DNA from: Bacteroidia bacterium
GTDB taxonomy: Bacteria > Bacteroidota > Bacteroidia > Flavobacteriales > Flavobacteriaceae
Direction: 5' to 3'
Assembly: GCA_030430535.1 (NCBI GenBank)
Contig: JAUIKY010000012.1
Location: 1-64,000, forward strand
DNA length: 64,000 nt
Shown: positions 37,471 to 46,146 of the stretch, in pieces
How the letters are laid out: each line of letters starts with the position of its first letter
Position numbering within the stretch: position 1 is the first letter of the stretch
Notes under the pieces: generated by a model
The model's database searches: none
Told to the model about the DNA's origin: nothing
The model's input: the letters and a program-made list of their open reading frames with translations, nothing else
Position numbers and translations under genes: made by a program

Positions 37471-38265
37471 TCAATTGAAAAAAGTGAAAGCGATAGCAAT
37501 TAGTCCAACAATGGCGCAATATACCGCAAAATAGGTGAGTTTGCTTTTCTTTACCAGAGCAATCATCCAAGTGCAGGCAAATAACCCAGCTACAAATGCC
37601 GCGATAAACCCGACGGAAAGAGCTGTAAAATTTCCGCTATCGTAACTTAAATCGCCACTTAAAATATCCTTGGCTATTTTTCCGAAAATAAGTGGCACTA
37701 CCATTAAAAACGAGAAACGGGCGGCTTTGGTTTTGTCGTTGCCCAATAAAACCGAAGTGGAAATAGTAGCTCCCGAACGCGAAATGCCGGGCAGCATCGC
37801 AATGGCTTGCGAAATACCGATAACAAAAGCATTGGAAAACGATACTTTTTTATTGGTGTCTTTGGCTTTGTCTGCCAAAAAAAGAAGCACTGCGGTAACC
37901 AAAAGCATACAGCCCACTAAAAAAATGTTGCCACCAAAAAGCGCTTCCAATTGTTCCTCGAAAAATAGGCCGACAACCACAGCTGGAATCATAGACACGG
38001 CTATTTTTGCAATAAATTGTAAGTCTTCATTCCATTGAAATTTCAATGCACCTTTAATTAAATCAAGTATGTCTTTTCTAAAAACTACCATGGTGCTCAA
38101 TGCCGTGGCAAAGTGCAACACCACGGTAAACAGTAAGCTTTCTTCGGGTACGGAATGGTCGCCTAAAATGGCCTTTCCCAACTCCAAATGTCCGCTGGAC
38201 GAAACGGGCAAAAACTCAGTTAACCCTTGAATAATGCCCAGAATAATTGCGTCTATAATTTCCAT
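37471..38265 (-). CDS. uppP: Undecaprenyl-diphosphate phosphatase
   Basis: ILGIIQGLTEFLPVSSSGHLELG...IGISQAIAMLPGISRSGATIS. Confidence 0.96.
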   Translation of the reverse strand: MEIIDAIILGIIQGLTEFLPVSSSGHLELGKAILGDHSVPEESLLFTVVLHFATALSTMVVFRKDILDLIKGALKFQWNEDLQFIAKIAVSMIPAVVVGLFFEEQLEALFGGNIFLVGCMLLVTAVLLFLADKAKDTNKKVSFSNAFVIGISQAIAMLPGISRSGATISTSVLLGNDKTKAARFSFLMVVPLIFGKIAKDILSGDLSYDSGNFTALSVGFIAAFVAGLFACTWMIALVKKSKLTYFAVYCAIVGLIAIAFTFFN

Positions 38266-38342
38266 GGGGCAAAAATATTAAAATAGTGCTTCAAAATACT
38301 TTTTAGGTATTAAACTTTAAGAATTTACCTTATTTTAGAATC

Positions 38343-39473
38343 ATGAAGATTGTTGTTGCTCCCGATAAATTTAAAAATTCACTGACTGGATTTCAGTTTT
38401 GTGAAGCCGTTGAAGCAGGGTTGCTTTCGGTAAATCCGAATTTGGAAATTTTGAAATTACCATTGGCCGATGGTGGCGATGGTACTTTGGAAGTGGTCAA
38501 TTTTTATTTAAACGGAACAATGGTTGAGGTGCAAGTGAACAATCCTTTTTTTCAACCGATAACAGCGAAATACCTTTATGCCGAACATTCAAAAACAGCT
38601 TTTGTTGAAATGGCCGAATCCTCGGGGTTAAAATTATTGAATCCTGCACAATTCGATTGTAAAAATGCTACTACTTTAGGTACGGGCAAAATGATTGTTG
38701 ATGCCATTGAAAAAGGAGCAGAAACCATTATTTTGGGCATTGGTGGTAGTGCTACCAACGATTGCGGAATGGGAATGGCCACGGCTTTGGGCTATCGGTT
38801 TTTGGATAAAAATGGAAACGAAGTAAAACCCATTGGAGCCCATTTATCGTGGGTGGATTCGATTGACACTACTTTGCTGCCTCCGAAACTATTTCAAGTC
38901 GATTTCAAAATTGCATGCGATGTCAATAATCCGTTGTTTGGTGAAAATGGAGCGGCTTATGTGTATGCCGAACAAAAAGGCGCTTCGGCCGAAGATGTAA
39001 AAATGCTTGACCATGGTTTGCGAAGTTTTTCAAAAATTATTGAAGCCCAATTTGGTGTAAACCCCCAAAATGTAAAAGGTGCTGGTGCGGCAGGTGGTAT
39101 GGGCTTGGCGTCAAAAGTGTTTTTGAATGGGGATTTAAAACCTGGAATTGACTTAATAAAAGATTTGGCAGATTTCGATTCAAAAATTGCAGATGCCGAT
39201 TGGGTAATCACCGGTGAAGGCAAGCTGGATTTGCAAACTTTATCGGGGAAAACAATCAAGGGCGTAGTAACTTCGGCAAAAGCGCAGAACAAAAAAGTGG
39301 CGGCTTTTTGTGGAAGCATCGAATTAAATGAAAAAGAGATTAAAGACTTCGGAATTGACTATGCCGATGCGGTTTTAAACTACTCGGAAAATTTAGAGGA
39401 TGCGATGGAAAACAGCTATGCTTACGTTAAAAAAATGGCGAAAGGATTCGCTGAAAAATTGCTGTCATTATGA
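38343..39473 (+). CDS. Glycerate kinase
   Basis: MKIVVAPDKFKNSLTGFQFCEAVEAGL...LPLADGGDGTLEVV...GIGGSATNDCGMGMATALG. Confidence 0.95.
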   Translation: MKIVVAPDKFKNSLTGFQFCEAVEAGLLSVNPNLEILKLPLADGGDGTLEVVNFYLNGTMVEVQVNNPFFQPITAKYLYAEHSKTAFVEMAESSGLKLLNPAQFDCKNATTLGTGKMIVDAIEKGAETIILGIGGSATNDCGMGMATALGYRFLDKNGNEVKPIGAHLSWVDSIDTTLLPPKLFQVDFKIACDVNNPLFGENGAAYVYAEQKGASAEDVKMLDHGLRSFSKIIEAQFGVNPQNVKGAGAAGGMGLASKVFLNGDLKPGIDLIKDLADFDSKIADADWVITGEGKLDLQTLSGKTIKGVVTSAKAQNKKVAAFCGSIELNEKEIKDFGIDYADAVLNYSENLEDAMENSYAYVKKMAKGFAEKLLSL

Positions 39474-39505
39474 GGAGTGTCGAGAGGAACGACGTGAGAA
39501 CCTAT
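39464..39505. repeat. Dispersed repeat-like segment overlapping the 3' end of the glycerate kinase gene
   Basis: gtcattatgaggagtgtcgagaggaacgacgtgagaacct; GTCATT..GAG..GGAACGACG style. Confidence 0.5.
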
Positions 39506-39539
39506 TGTTTTAAAGCTACAATTGTAAGATGGCGATGTG

Positions 39540-39563
39540 GATTCCTGCTTCCGCAGGAATGAC
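39540..39563. repeat. Dispersed palindromic repeat gattcctgcttccgcaggaatgac
   Basis: 2 mismatches to 15643..15666. Confidence 0.7.
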
Positions 39564-39568
39564 ATAAG

Positions 39569-39820
39569 TTATTTATCCGGATTTAAAAGAATGGCGTACA
39601 TCTCGATGCCAAAACCTAAAAGCACCAACATAGGAGCCAATCGGATACGTCGCCAGCTAAAAATTTCTGGGCTAAACACATTGGGGTCGTCGCTGCCGCC
39701 ACCGGCCATCAAAATAAAACCAAGGGCTATAACGGCCAAACCAATAAACATGAATTTATAGTTTTTCTTCCCAAATACAAATGTGGGTTTTGCGTCTTCT
39801 TTTCGTTTTTGTTCTCCCAT
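39569..39820 (-). CDS. DUF3098 family membrane protein
   Basis: PTFVFGKKNYKFMFIGLAVIALGFILMAGGGSDDPNVFSPEIFSWRRIRLAPMLVLLGFGIEMYAIL. Confidence 0.85.
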   Translation of the reverse strand: MGEQKRKEDAKPTFVFGKKNYKFMFIGLAVIALGFILMAGGGSDDPNVFSPEIFSWRRIRLAPMLVLLGFGIEMYAILLNPDK

Positions 39821-39911
39821 GGTTTTAAAGCTAGTGCTGCAAATTAACGGAAATATTTAAAAAGCATTGTTAACGTGATCGTAAATTATACTTTTCAATA
39901 ATCAATAGTTG

Positions 39912-40790
39912 TTAGTAGTAAAGCTCATCTGTACGCAAATTCAAAAAGCGCTGTGTGGCAAAATGGGTGCTGATCCAGGTAATGACAATGCCCAAAGCGA
40001 ACACAAAAACAAAAAGACCAACCACTAAAATAGGCGTGTTCAGCAAGCCGAGTTCCGGGAAAGTTTTGTTAACGTAATACAAAACTACGGCCATGCCAAT
40101 TAGGGCTAAAATGGCGCCAATTATGCCCAAGCGCACACTGTTCCAAACAAATGGGCGACGGATGAATTGTTTGGTGGCGCCCACCATTTGCATGGTTTTT
40201 ATGGTGAAGCGTTTCGAGTAAACCGATAGCCTAATGGAACTGTTGATTAAAAGCACAGCAATCAAAGTGAAAATACCACTGATAACGAGCACCCAAACAC
40301 TGATTTTACGAACGTTGTCGTTCATTAAATTTACCAAGTCGTTATCGTAGGTCACTTCGTCCACAAAGTTTTTCGATGTGGCTTCCGCCGAAATTTTTTC
40401 CAAATGTTCCGAGGTTACAAAATCGGCTTTCAAATGCACATCGATGGAATTTTGCAATGGGTTGTAGCCCACAAAATCCATGAAATCCTCACCAGTTTCG
40501 GCCTTCATAAATTCGGCCGCCTTTTCTTTCGAAACGTATTCGGTCGATTTTACATATTCGGCCATAGCCAAACTTTTTTCAAGCTGATTAATTTCCACTT
40601 CTTTGGCGGTGTCTTTTAAATAAATGGTTAAAACCACCTGTTCCTTAAAATGGTCAGAAACCTTTTTGGCGTTCAAAACCAACATGCCCAAAAGTCCTAA
40701 TAAAAATAGCACCAAGGCAATACTGAGCACTACCGAAAAATAGGAAGAAATTAGTCTGCGTTTTTGGTGTTTTTCAAAAGATGAACTCAT
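39912..40790 (-). CDS. ftsX: Cell division protein FtsX / permease
   Basis: SYFSVVLSIALVLFLLGLLGMLVLNAKKVSDHFKEQVVLTIYLKDTAKEVEI...RFTIKTMQMVGATKQFIRRPF. Confidence 0.93.
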   Translation of the reverse strand: MSSSFEKHQKRRLISSYFSVVLSIALVLFLLGLLGMLVLNAKKVSDHFKEQVVLTIYLKDTAKEVEINQLEKSLAMAEYVKSTEYVSKEKAAEFMKAETGEDFMDFVGYNPLQNSIDVHLKADFVTSEHLEKISAEATSKNFVDEVTYDNDLVNLMNDNVRKISVWVLVISGIFTLIAVLLINSSIRLSVYSKRFTIKTMQMVGATKQFIRRPFVWNSVRLGIIGAILALIGMAVVLYYVNKTFPELGLLNTPILVVGLFVFVFALGIVITWISTHFATQRFLNLRTDELYY

Positions 40791-40968
40791 AAGGGCGGTT
40801 TGAATTGTGGTTGTAAAAATAATAAAAAGATGTACGATACCATGAATAAAACAAGTAATTACATGCTATAACTTTTGTTATTTGAAATTGTTGTTTGGAG
40901 TTCGATTTTTTTGAACTTGGCATAGTTGTTGAAACTGCACAACCAATAATTTTGAAAATAACTTAACT

Positions 40969-41538
40969 ATGAAAAAAACGCTACTTGTGGCCTTGTTAAT
41001 GGCCTTAGGATTTTTTGAAACGGTGCACGCCCAAACGGTTAATTTAGGAGCTAAGGCAGGAATGAATGTTTCGAGTTTTTATGGCAATCGTTCAGATAAC
41101 CAAATAGAACGGAATAGTTTGATTGGTTTTCATGCGGGTTTTATAGCTGAAGTAAAGTTTAGTGATGCTTTTGCGTTGCAGCCCGAATTGCTGTATTCCA
41201 GAGCAGGTGCCGAAGAAGAAAATGTAGTGGCGTTTCAGTTAGATTATATTTCGGTGCCCGTAATGGCCAAATTTTACATTGCCGATAGGTTTAGTTTAGA
41301 TGTTGGTCCGCAATTTAGTTTTTTGGTTGAAGATACGGCCAAGTTTCGCTTTGAAGAGATTCCCGATTACGATACCGATGCCAATACCTTCGATTTGGCC
41401 CTAAATGCAGGTTTAGGCATTGATTTTACCCAGAACTGGTTTTCGCAGCTGCGATATAGCTATGGAATTACCAAGGTTGGAGAAAACCCTGATGTTAACA
41501 ATGGTATATTCCAATTGTCCGTTGGCTATCGATTTTAA
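40969..41538 (+). CDS. Outer membrane beta-barrel (porin family) protein
   Basis: Signal peptide, VNLGAKAGMNVSSFYG..., C-terminal LSVGYRF. Confidence 0.85.
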   Translation: MKKTLLVALLMALGFFETVHAQTVNLGAKAGMNVSSFYGNRSDNQIERNSLIGFHAGFIAEVKFSDAFALQPELLYSRAGAEEENVVAFQLDYISVPVMAKFYIADRFSLDVGPQFSFLVEDTAKFRFEEIPDYDTDANTFDLALNAGLGIDFTQNWFSQLRYSYGITKVGENPDVNNGIFQLSVGYRF

Positions 41539-41539
41539 A

Positions 41540-42460
41540 TTATTTAGCGGTTTTGACTTTTGAAGGCTTGCTAATAATATAAACCCCAGCAGCTACCACA
41601 ACACAACTCAATATTTTAATAAGGTTAATGTCTTTGGCGTAAACATCGTTCATAAAAGTGTACGCCATTAAGGTTACTATAAGAAAGCTCACTACCGGTT
41701 GAAGGTAGGTGTAACTGCTGGTAATAGATGGCGGTAAATGTTTTAGCGCAAAAATATTAAACAGGTATGCGAAAAAGGTGGTAAACAATACCACATAGCC
41801 TATGGTTAAATAGGTGTTTATGGTAAACGCTTCGAAGTTGGTGTTTAAAAAATCATTTAAACCAAAGGGAAGCACGTACATAAACCCGAATAAAAATATC
41901 CAGCTTACCACGGTAATGGCATGGTATTTATTCATTAACGTTCTGGCCAAAACAAGGTACAAGCCGTAGCTGCTCGCATTCAGTAGTACAAAAAAGTTGC
42001 CCAAAAGCGAACTGGTGCCATCGGTTTTGTTACCGTATAAAATTAAAAATATGGCGCCGGCACCTGCCATAGCAATGCCTATCACCTTGTTTTTTGTAAT
42101 GCGCTCCTTCAAAATGAAATAACTAAAAATAAGTACAATTACCGGTGTGGCTGTGGTGATGATGGAGGCATCAATGGGTGAGGTTAAATTAATACCGTGG
42201 AAGAACAGCATTTGGTTGGCCGCACCGCCAAATAATCCGCAAAGGGCGAGCATTAAAAAATCTTTCTTTTCAACCTTTTCTTTAATGAAGAGCAATTTCA
42301 GTGTCCAAAACAGCAGAACGCAGCCCGCTAAACGGATAAATACAAAGGCGGTCGGACCAATTTTATTGGGCATTACGCCTTTGGCAATAATATAATTAGC
42401 ACCGTAAATAATGTTGGCGCCCAAAAGGGCAAGGTGGGCTTTTGTGGTATCTTTTATCAA
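41540..42460 (-). CDS. EamA/DMT family transporter
   Basis: Ten hydrophobic segments, two EamA repeats, SSYTYLQPVVSFLIVTLMAY. Confidence 0.9.
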   Translation of the reverse strand: MIKDTTKAHLALLGANIIYGANYIIAKGVMPNKIGPTAFVFIRLAGCVLLFWTLKLLFIKEKVEKKDFLMLALCGLFGGAANQMLFFHGINLTSPIDASIITTATPVIVLIFSYFILKERITKNKVIGIAMAGAGAIFLILYGNKTDGTSSLLGNFFVLLNASSYGLYLVLARTLMNKYHAITVVSWIFLFGFMYVLPFGLNDFLNTNFEAFTINTYLTIGYVVLFTTFFAYLFNIFALKHLPPSITSSYTYLQPVVSFLIVTLMAYTFMNDVYAKDINLIKILSCVVVAAGVYIISKPSKVKTAK

Positions 42461-42616
42461 AGCACGGGTTTTATGCCGCGAAATTACAAATTGCCGTTCA
42501 AATAGAACTTTAAATAAACGTCATTATTTATGCCTTTTAAAAATGATGGCATATTATGGACTAAACCTATTCTGTTTTTCGGTAGAAACCGTAAATTTGC
42601 AGCTTAAAATTCGTCA

Positions 42617-42752
42617 TTCCGAGTGTGTCACACTGAGCGCAGTCGAAGTGAATCGTGGGAATCTTATGAATGAAATTGTTTATCCAAAAGATTGCCGCAC
42701 TTCGGCTGAGCTCAGTACGGGCTGTGCCTCCTTCGCAATGACGTCATTATTT
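42617..42752. repeat. Composite dispersed intergenic repeat upstream of leuS
   Basis: gtcattccgag...cactgagcgcagtcgaagtgaatc...gattgccgcacttcggctgagctcagtacgggc...ccttcgcaatgacgtca. Confidence 0.65.
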
Positions 42753-42765
42753 TTAAAAACATACG

Positions 42766-45700
42766 ATGAATTACAATTTCAACGAGATAGAAGCCAAATG
42801 GCAAAAGTATTGGGCAGAAAATCAAACCTTTAAAGCCGAAAACCAAAGTGATAAACCCAAATATTATGTATTGGACATGTTTCCGTACCCCAGTGGTGCT
42901 GGGTTGCATGTTGGGCATCCTTTAGGGTATATCGCTTCTGATATTTATGCACGCTATAAACGTCACCAAGGGTTTAATGTGTTGCATCCGCAAGGTTACG
43001 ATAGTTTTGGTTTGCCGGCCGAGCAATACGCCATTCAAACAGGGCAGCATCCGGCCATTACCACGGCAGAAAACATAAAAACCTACCGCCGCCAGCTCGA
43101 CCAAATTGGGTTTTCGTTCGATTGGAGTCGTGAGGTGCGTACTTCAGATCCAAGTTATTATAAATGGACACAGTGGATTTTCATCCAATTGTTCAATTCA
43201 TGGTACAATAAAGATAGCGATAAGGCCGAAGATATTTCAGAGCTTATCAAAACTTTTGAAGCAGAAGGCAATGCGAACGTTAATGCCGCATGCGATGACG
43301 ATGTGGAATTTTTTACCGCTGCAGATTGGAATATTTTCGACGATGTAAAAAAACAGGAAATCTTATTGCAGTACCGTTTAACCTATTTGGCGGAAACCGA
43401 AGTGAATTGGTGTCCGGCTCTGGGAACTGTTTTGGCCAATGACGAAATAGTAAACGGCGTGTCTGAACGCGGTGGCCACCCCGTAGTTCGAAAAAAAATG
43501 ACCCAATGGAGCATGCGCATTTCGGCCTATGCCGAGCGTTTGTTGCAAGGTTTGGAAAAAATCGATTGGACCGACTCGCTAAAAGAAAGTCAGCGTAATT
43601 GGATTGGAAAATCGGTTGGGGCATCTGTAAAATTCAACGTCATTGCGAACGAAGCGAAGCAATCTGTTGAATCAGAAAACGGGGATTTCACCCTGAGCGG
43701 AGTCGAAGGGTCTCATCAAATAGAAGTTTTCACAACGAGGCCCGATACCATTTTCGGTGTGTCGTTCATGACCTTAGCACCCGAGCACGAATTGGTTTCA
43801 AAAATAACTACGCCCGAGCAAAAAGCGGAGGTGGAAGCCTATATCGAAGCCACTGCAAAACGTAGCGAGCGCGACCGTATGGCCGATGTAAAAACCATTA
43901 CCGGGGCGTTTACTGGGGCTTACGCCGAGCATCCGTTTACCAAAGAGCCGATCCCAATTTGGATTGGCGATTACGTGTTGGCAGGATACGGAACGGGGGC
44001 AGTAATGAGTGTGCCTTGTGGCGACCAGCGCGATTACGATTTTGCCAAACATTTTAATATTCCGATTCCGAATATTTTTGAAGGCGTCGATATTTCAAAA
44101 GAAGCCTTTTCAGATAAAGAAAACACCGTGATTGCGAATAGTGATTTCCTTAACGGTTTGAATTATAAAAAAGCCACCAAGCGCGTTATTTTCGAATTGG
44201 AAAAACTGGGGCAGGGCGAAGGAAAAACCAATTACCGTTTGCGCGACGCCGTATTTAGTCGCCAACGTTATTGGGGCGAGCCGTTTCCAGTGTATTACGT
44301 AAATGGTATGCCGCAAATGATTGATGAGAAACATTTACCAATTCAATTGCCCGAAGTAGAGAAGTATTTGCCCACCGAAACGGGCGAGCCGCCATTGGGT
44401 AACGCCACGGTTTGGGCATGGGATACCAATAAAAACGAAGTGGTTTCCAACGATTTAATCGATAACGAAACCATTCACCCGTTAGAATTAAATACCATGC
44501 CAGGTTGGGCGGGCAGTTCGTGGTATTTTAACCGTTACATGGATGCCAATAACAACGATGCTTTTGCCAGTCAAGAGGCACTGAACTACTGGAAGGACGT
44601 CGATTTGTACATCGGTGGGAGTGAGCACGCTACGGGGCATTTGCTCTACTCACGTTTTTGGCAAAAATTCCTGTTTGATAAAGGCCAAGTACCGGTTGAT
44701 GAGTTTGCTAAAAAACTGATTAACCAAGGGATGATTTTGGGGACTAGTGCTTTTGTTTATTTATTGCGGAAGGAAAAAAGAAATTACTTTTTGTCAAAAA
44801 CTCAGTATGATAGATATATTGAAAAAGAAAAAGTAAAGCCAGGGGATGAAAACTATGTTGATCCAACGGATTTTGATTGGGATAACTTTTTAACCTTAAT
44901 ACAAGAAGGAAAAGTTGCAGTGGAAAACAGTCAATACATGCATTGTGATGTTTCCTTTGTTAACGCTTCAGACGAACTAGATGTTAATGCTTTTAAAAAT
45001 TGGAGGCCTGAATTTAAAGATGCGATTTTCATCGGCGAAAAAGGCGAACTTATTGAAGGAGATAATGATGTCTACAAAGTAGGCCGAGAAGTCGAAAAAA
45101 TGTCCAAATCCAAATACAACGTGGTCAATCCCGACAACATTTGTAAAGAATACGGAGCCGACAGTTTACGCCTTTACGAAATGTTCCTTGGTCCGTTAGA
45201 GCAATACAAACCTTGGAATACTGCTGGTATTACGGGCGTACACAACTTCCTTAAAAAGCTTTGGAAATTATACCATCAAGGTGAAAACAGTAAATTTTAC
45301 GTTACTGACACCCCTCCTTCGGAGGGGAAGGGGGAGGCCCTAAAAACACTGCATAAAACCATTAAAAAGGTTCAGGAGGACATCGAGAATTTTTCATTCA
45401 ACACGTCGGTATCCACTTTTATGATTGCGGTAAACGAGTTAACGGCTCAAAAATGCACGTCAAAAGCGATTTTAGAACCTTTGTTGGTTTTGATTTCGCC
45501 GTATGCACCGCATATCGCTGAAGAATTGTGGAATCAGTTGGGGCATAGGGAGTCCATTTCAACGGCACCATTCCCCAAATTCGACGAAAGCCATTTGGTA
45601 GAAAGCAGTAAAAACTACCCGATTTCATTCAACGGAAAAATGCGTTTTACGCTAGAATTACCGCTAGATATGCCAAAAGATGAAATTGAAAAAACCGTTT

Positions 45701-45792
45701 TGGCACACGAAAAAACCCAAGATCAATTACAAGGCCGCACGCCTAAAAAAGTAATTGTTGTACCGGGTAAAATCGTGAATATTGTGGGCTAA
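42766..45792 (+). CDS. leuS: Leucine--tRNA ligase (with in-frame repeat-derived insertions)
   Basis: FPYPSGAGLHVGHPLGYIASD, VFTTRPDTIFGVSFMTLAPEHELV, VEKMSKSKYNVVNPDNICKEYGADSLRLYEMFLGPLEQ. Confidence 0.97.
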   Translation: MNYNFNEIEAKWQKYWAENQTFKAENQSDKPKYYVLDMFPYPSGAGLHVGHPLGYIASDIYARYKRHQGFNVLHPQGYDSFGLPAEQYAIQTGQHPAITTAENIKTYRRQLDQIGFSFDWSREVRTSDPSYYKWTQWIFIQLFNSWYNKDSDKAEDISELIKTFEAEGNANVNAACDDDVEFFTAADWNIFDDVKKQEILLQYRLTYLAETEVNWCPALGTVLANDEIVNGVSERGGHPVVRKKMTQWSMRISAYAERLLQGLEKIDWTDSLKESQRNWIGKSVGASVKFNVIANEAKQSVESENGDFTLSGVEGSHQIEVFTTRPDTIFGVSFMTLAPEHELVSKITTPEQKAEVEAYIEATAKRSERDRMADVKTITGAFTGAYAEHPFTKEPIPIWIGDYVLAGYGTGAVMSVPCGDQRDYDFAKHFNIPIPNIFEGVDISKEAFSDKENTVIANSDFLNGLNYKKATKRVIFELEKLGQGEGKTNYRLRDAVFSRQRYWGEPFPVYYVNGMPQMIDEKHLPIQLPEVEKYLPTETGEPPLGNATVWAWDTNKNEVVSNDLIDNETIHPLELNTMPGWAGSSWYFNRYMDANNNDAFASQEALNYWKDVDLYIGGSEHATGHLLYSRFWQKFLFDKGQVPVDEFAKKLINQGMILGTSAFVYLLRKEKRNYFLSKTQYDRYIEKEKVKPGDENYVDPTDFDWDNFLTLIQEGKVAVENSQYMHCDVSFVNASDELDVNAFKNWRPEFKDAIFIGEKGELIEGDNDVYKVGREVEKMSKSKYNVVNPDNICKEYGADSLRLYEMFLGPLEQYKPWNTAGITGVHNFLKKLWKLYHQGENSKFYVTDTPPSEGKGEALKTLHKTIKKVQEDIENFSFNTSVSTFMIAVNELTAQKCTSKAILEPLLVLISPYAPHIAEELWNQLGHRESISTAPFPKFDESHLVESSKNYPISFNGKMRFTLELPLDMPKDEIEKTVLAHEKTQDQLQGRTPKKVIVVPGKIVNIVG
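43638..43716 (+). repeat. Dispersed-repeat-like segment read in frame inside leuS
   Basis: cgtcattgcgaacgaagcgaagcaatct...caccctgagcggagtcgaagggtctcat; encodes NVIANEAKQSVESENGDFTLSGVEGSH. Confidence 0.75.
45309..45337 (+). repeat. Second palindromic repeat-like segment in leuS
   Basis: acacccctccttcggaggggaagggggag; encodes TPPSEGKGE. Confidence 0.6.
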
Positions 45793-45842
45793 TGTCATTG
45801 CGAGAAGTCCCAATAGAAATTGGGACGACGCGGCAATCTCAC
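45793..45842. repeat. Dispersed repeat copy directly after the leuS stop codon
   Basis: tgtcattgcgagaagtcccaatagaaattgggacgacgcggcaatctcac. Confidence 0.7.
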
Positions 45843-45882
45843 CATAAAACCCCTGTTTTTTTATTTTAAACAGTTTTAATAT

Positions 45883-45913
45883 CAAAAAGCATCCAGAAAC
45901 GGATGCTTTTTTT
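45883..45913 (+). terminator. Intrinsic terminator
   Basis: aaaaagcatcc-agaaac...ggatgcttttttt. Confidence 0.8.
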
Positions 45914-46146
45914 GTTTTCCTCAAATTGCAGTTGTAAAAATTTGGGTTTCCTAAAAAACTAAAGTGCAGAAATGCTAGTTTTCGAGGATTTGTTAAAACC
46001 CTACAAAATCGATGTGTTTTGTGTAATTGTTATAAAAAGGTTAAAATCGGTATTGATTTTTTAATAAAATCTGTGTTTTTGTGTTTTTTTTAAATCGAGT
46101 GTTGTAATATTGCAGAGTATTTAGACTAACTTAAATAATTGTGCCC

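Noticed and set aside
42617-42752. Intergenic segment upstream of leuS considered as a T-box leader
   Set aside because: No AGGGTGGNACCGCG-type T-box motif; contents are explained by dispersed repeats
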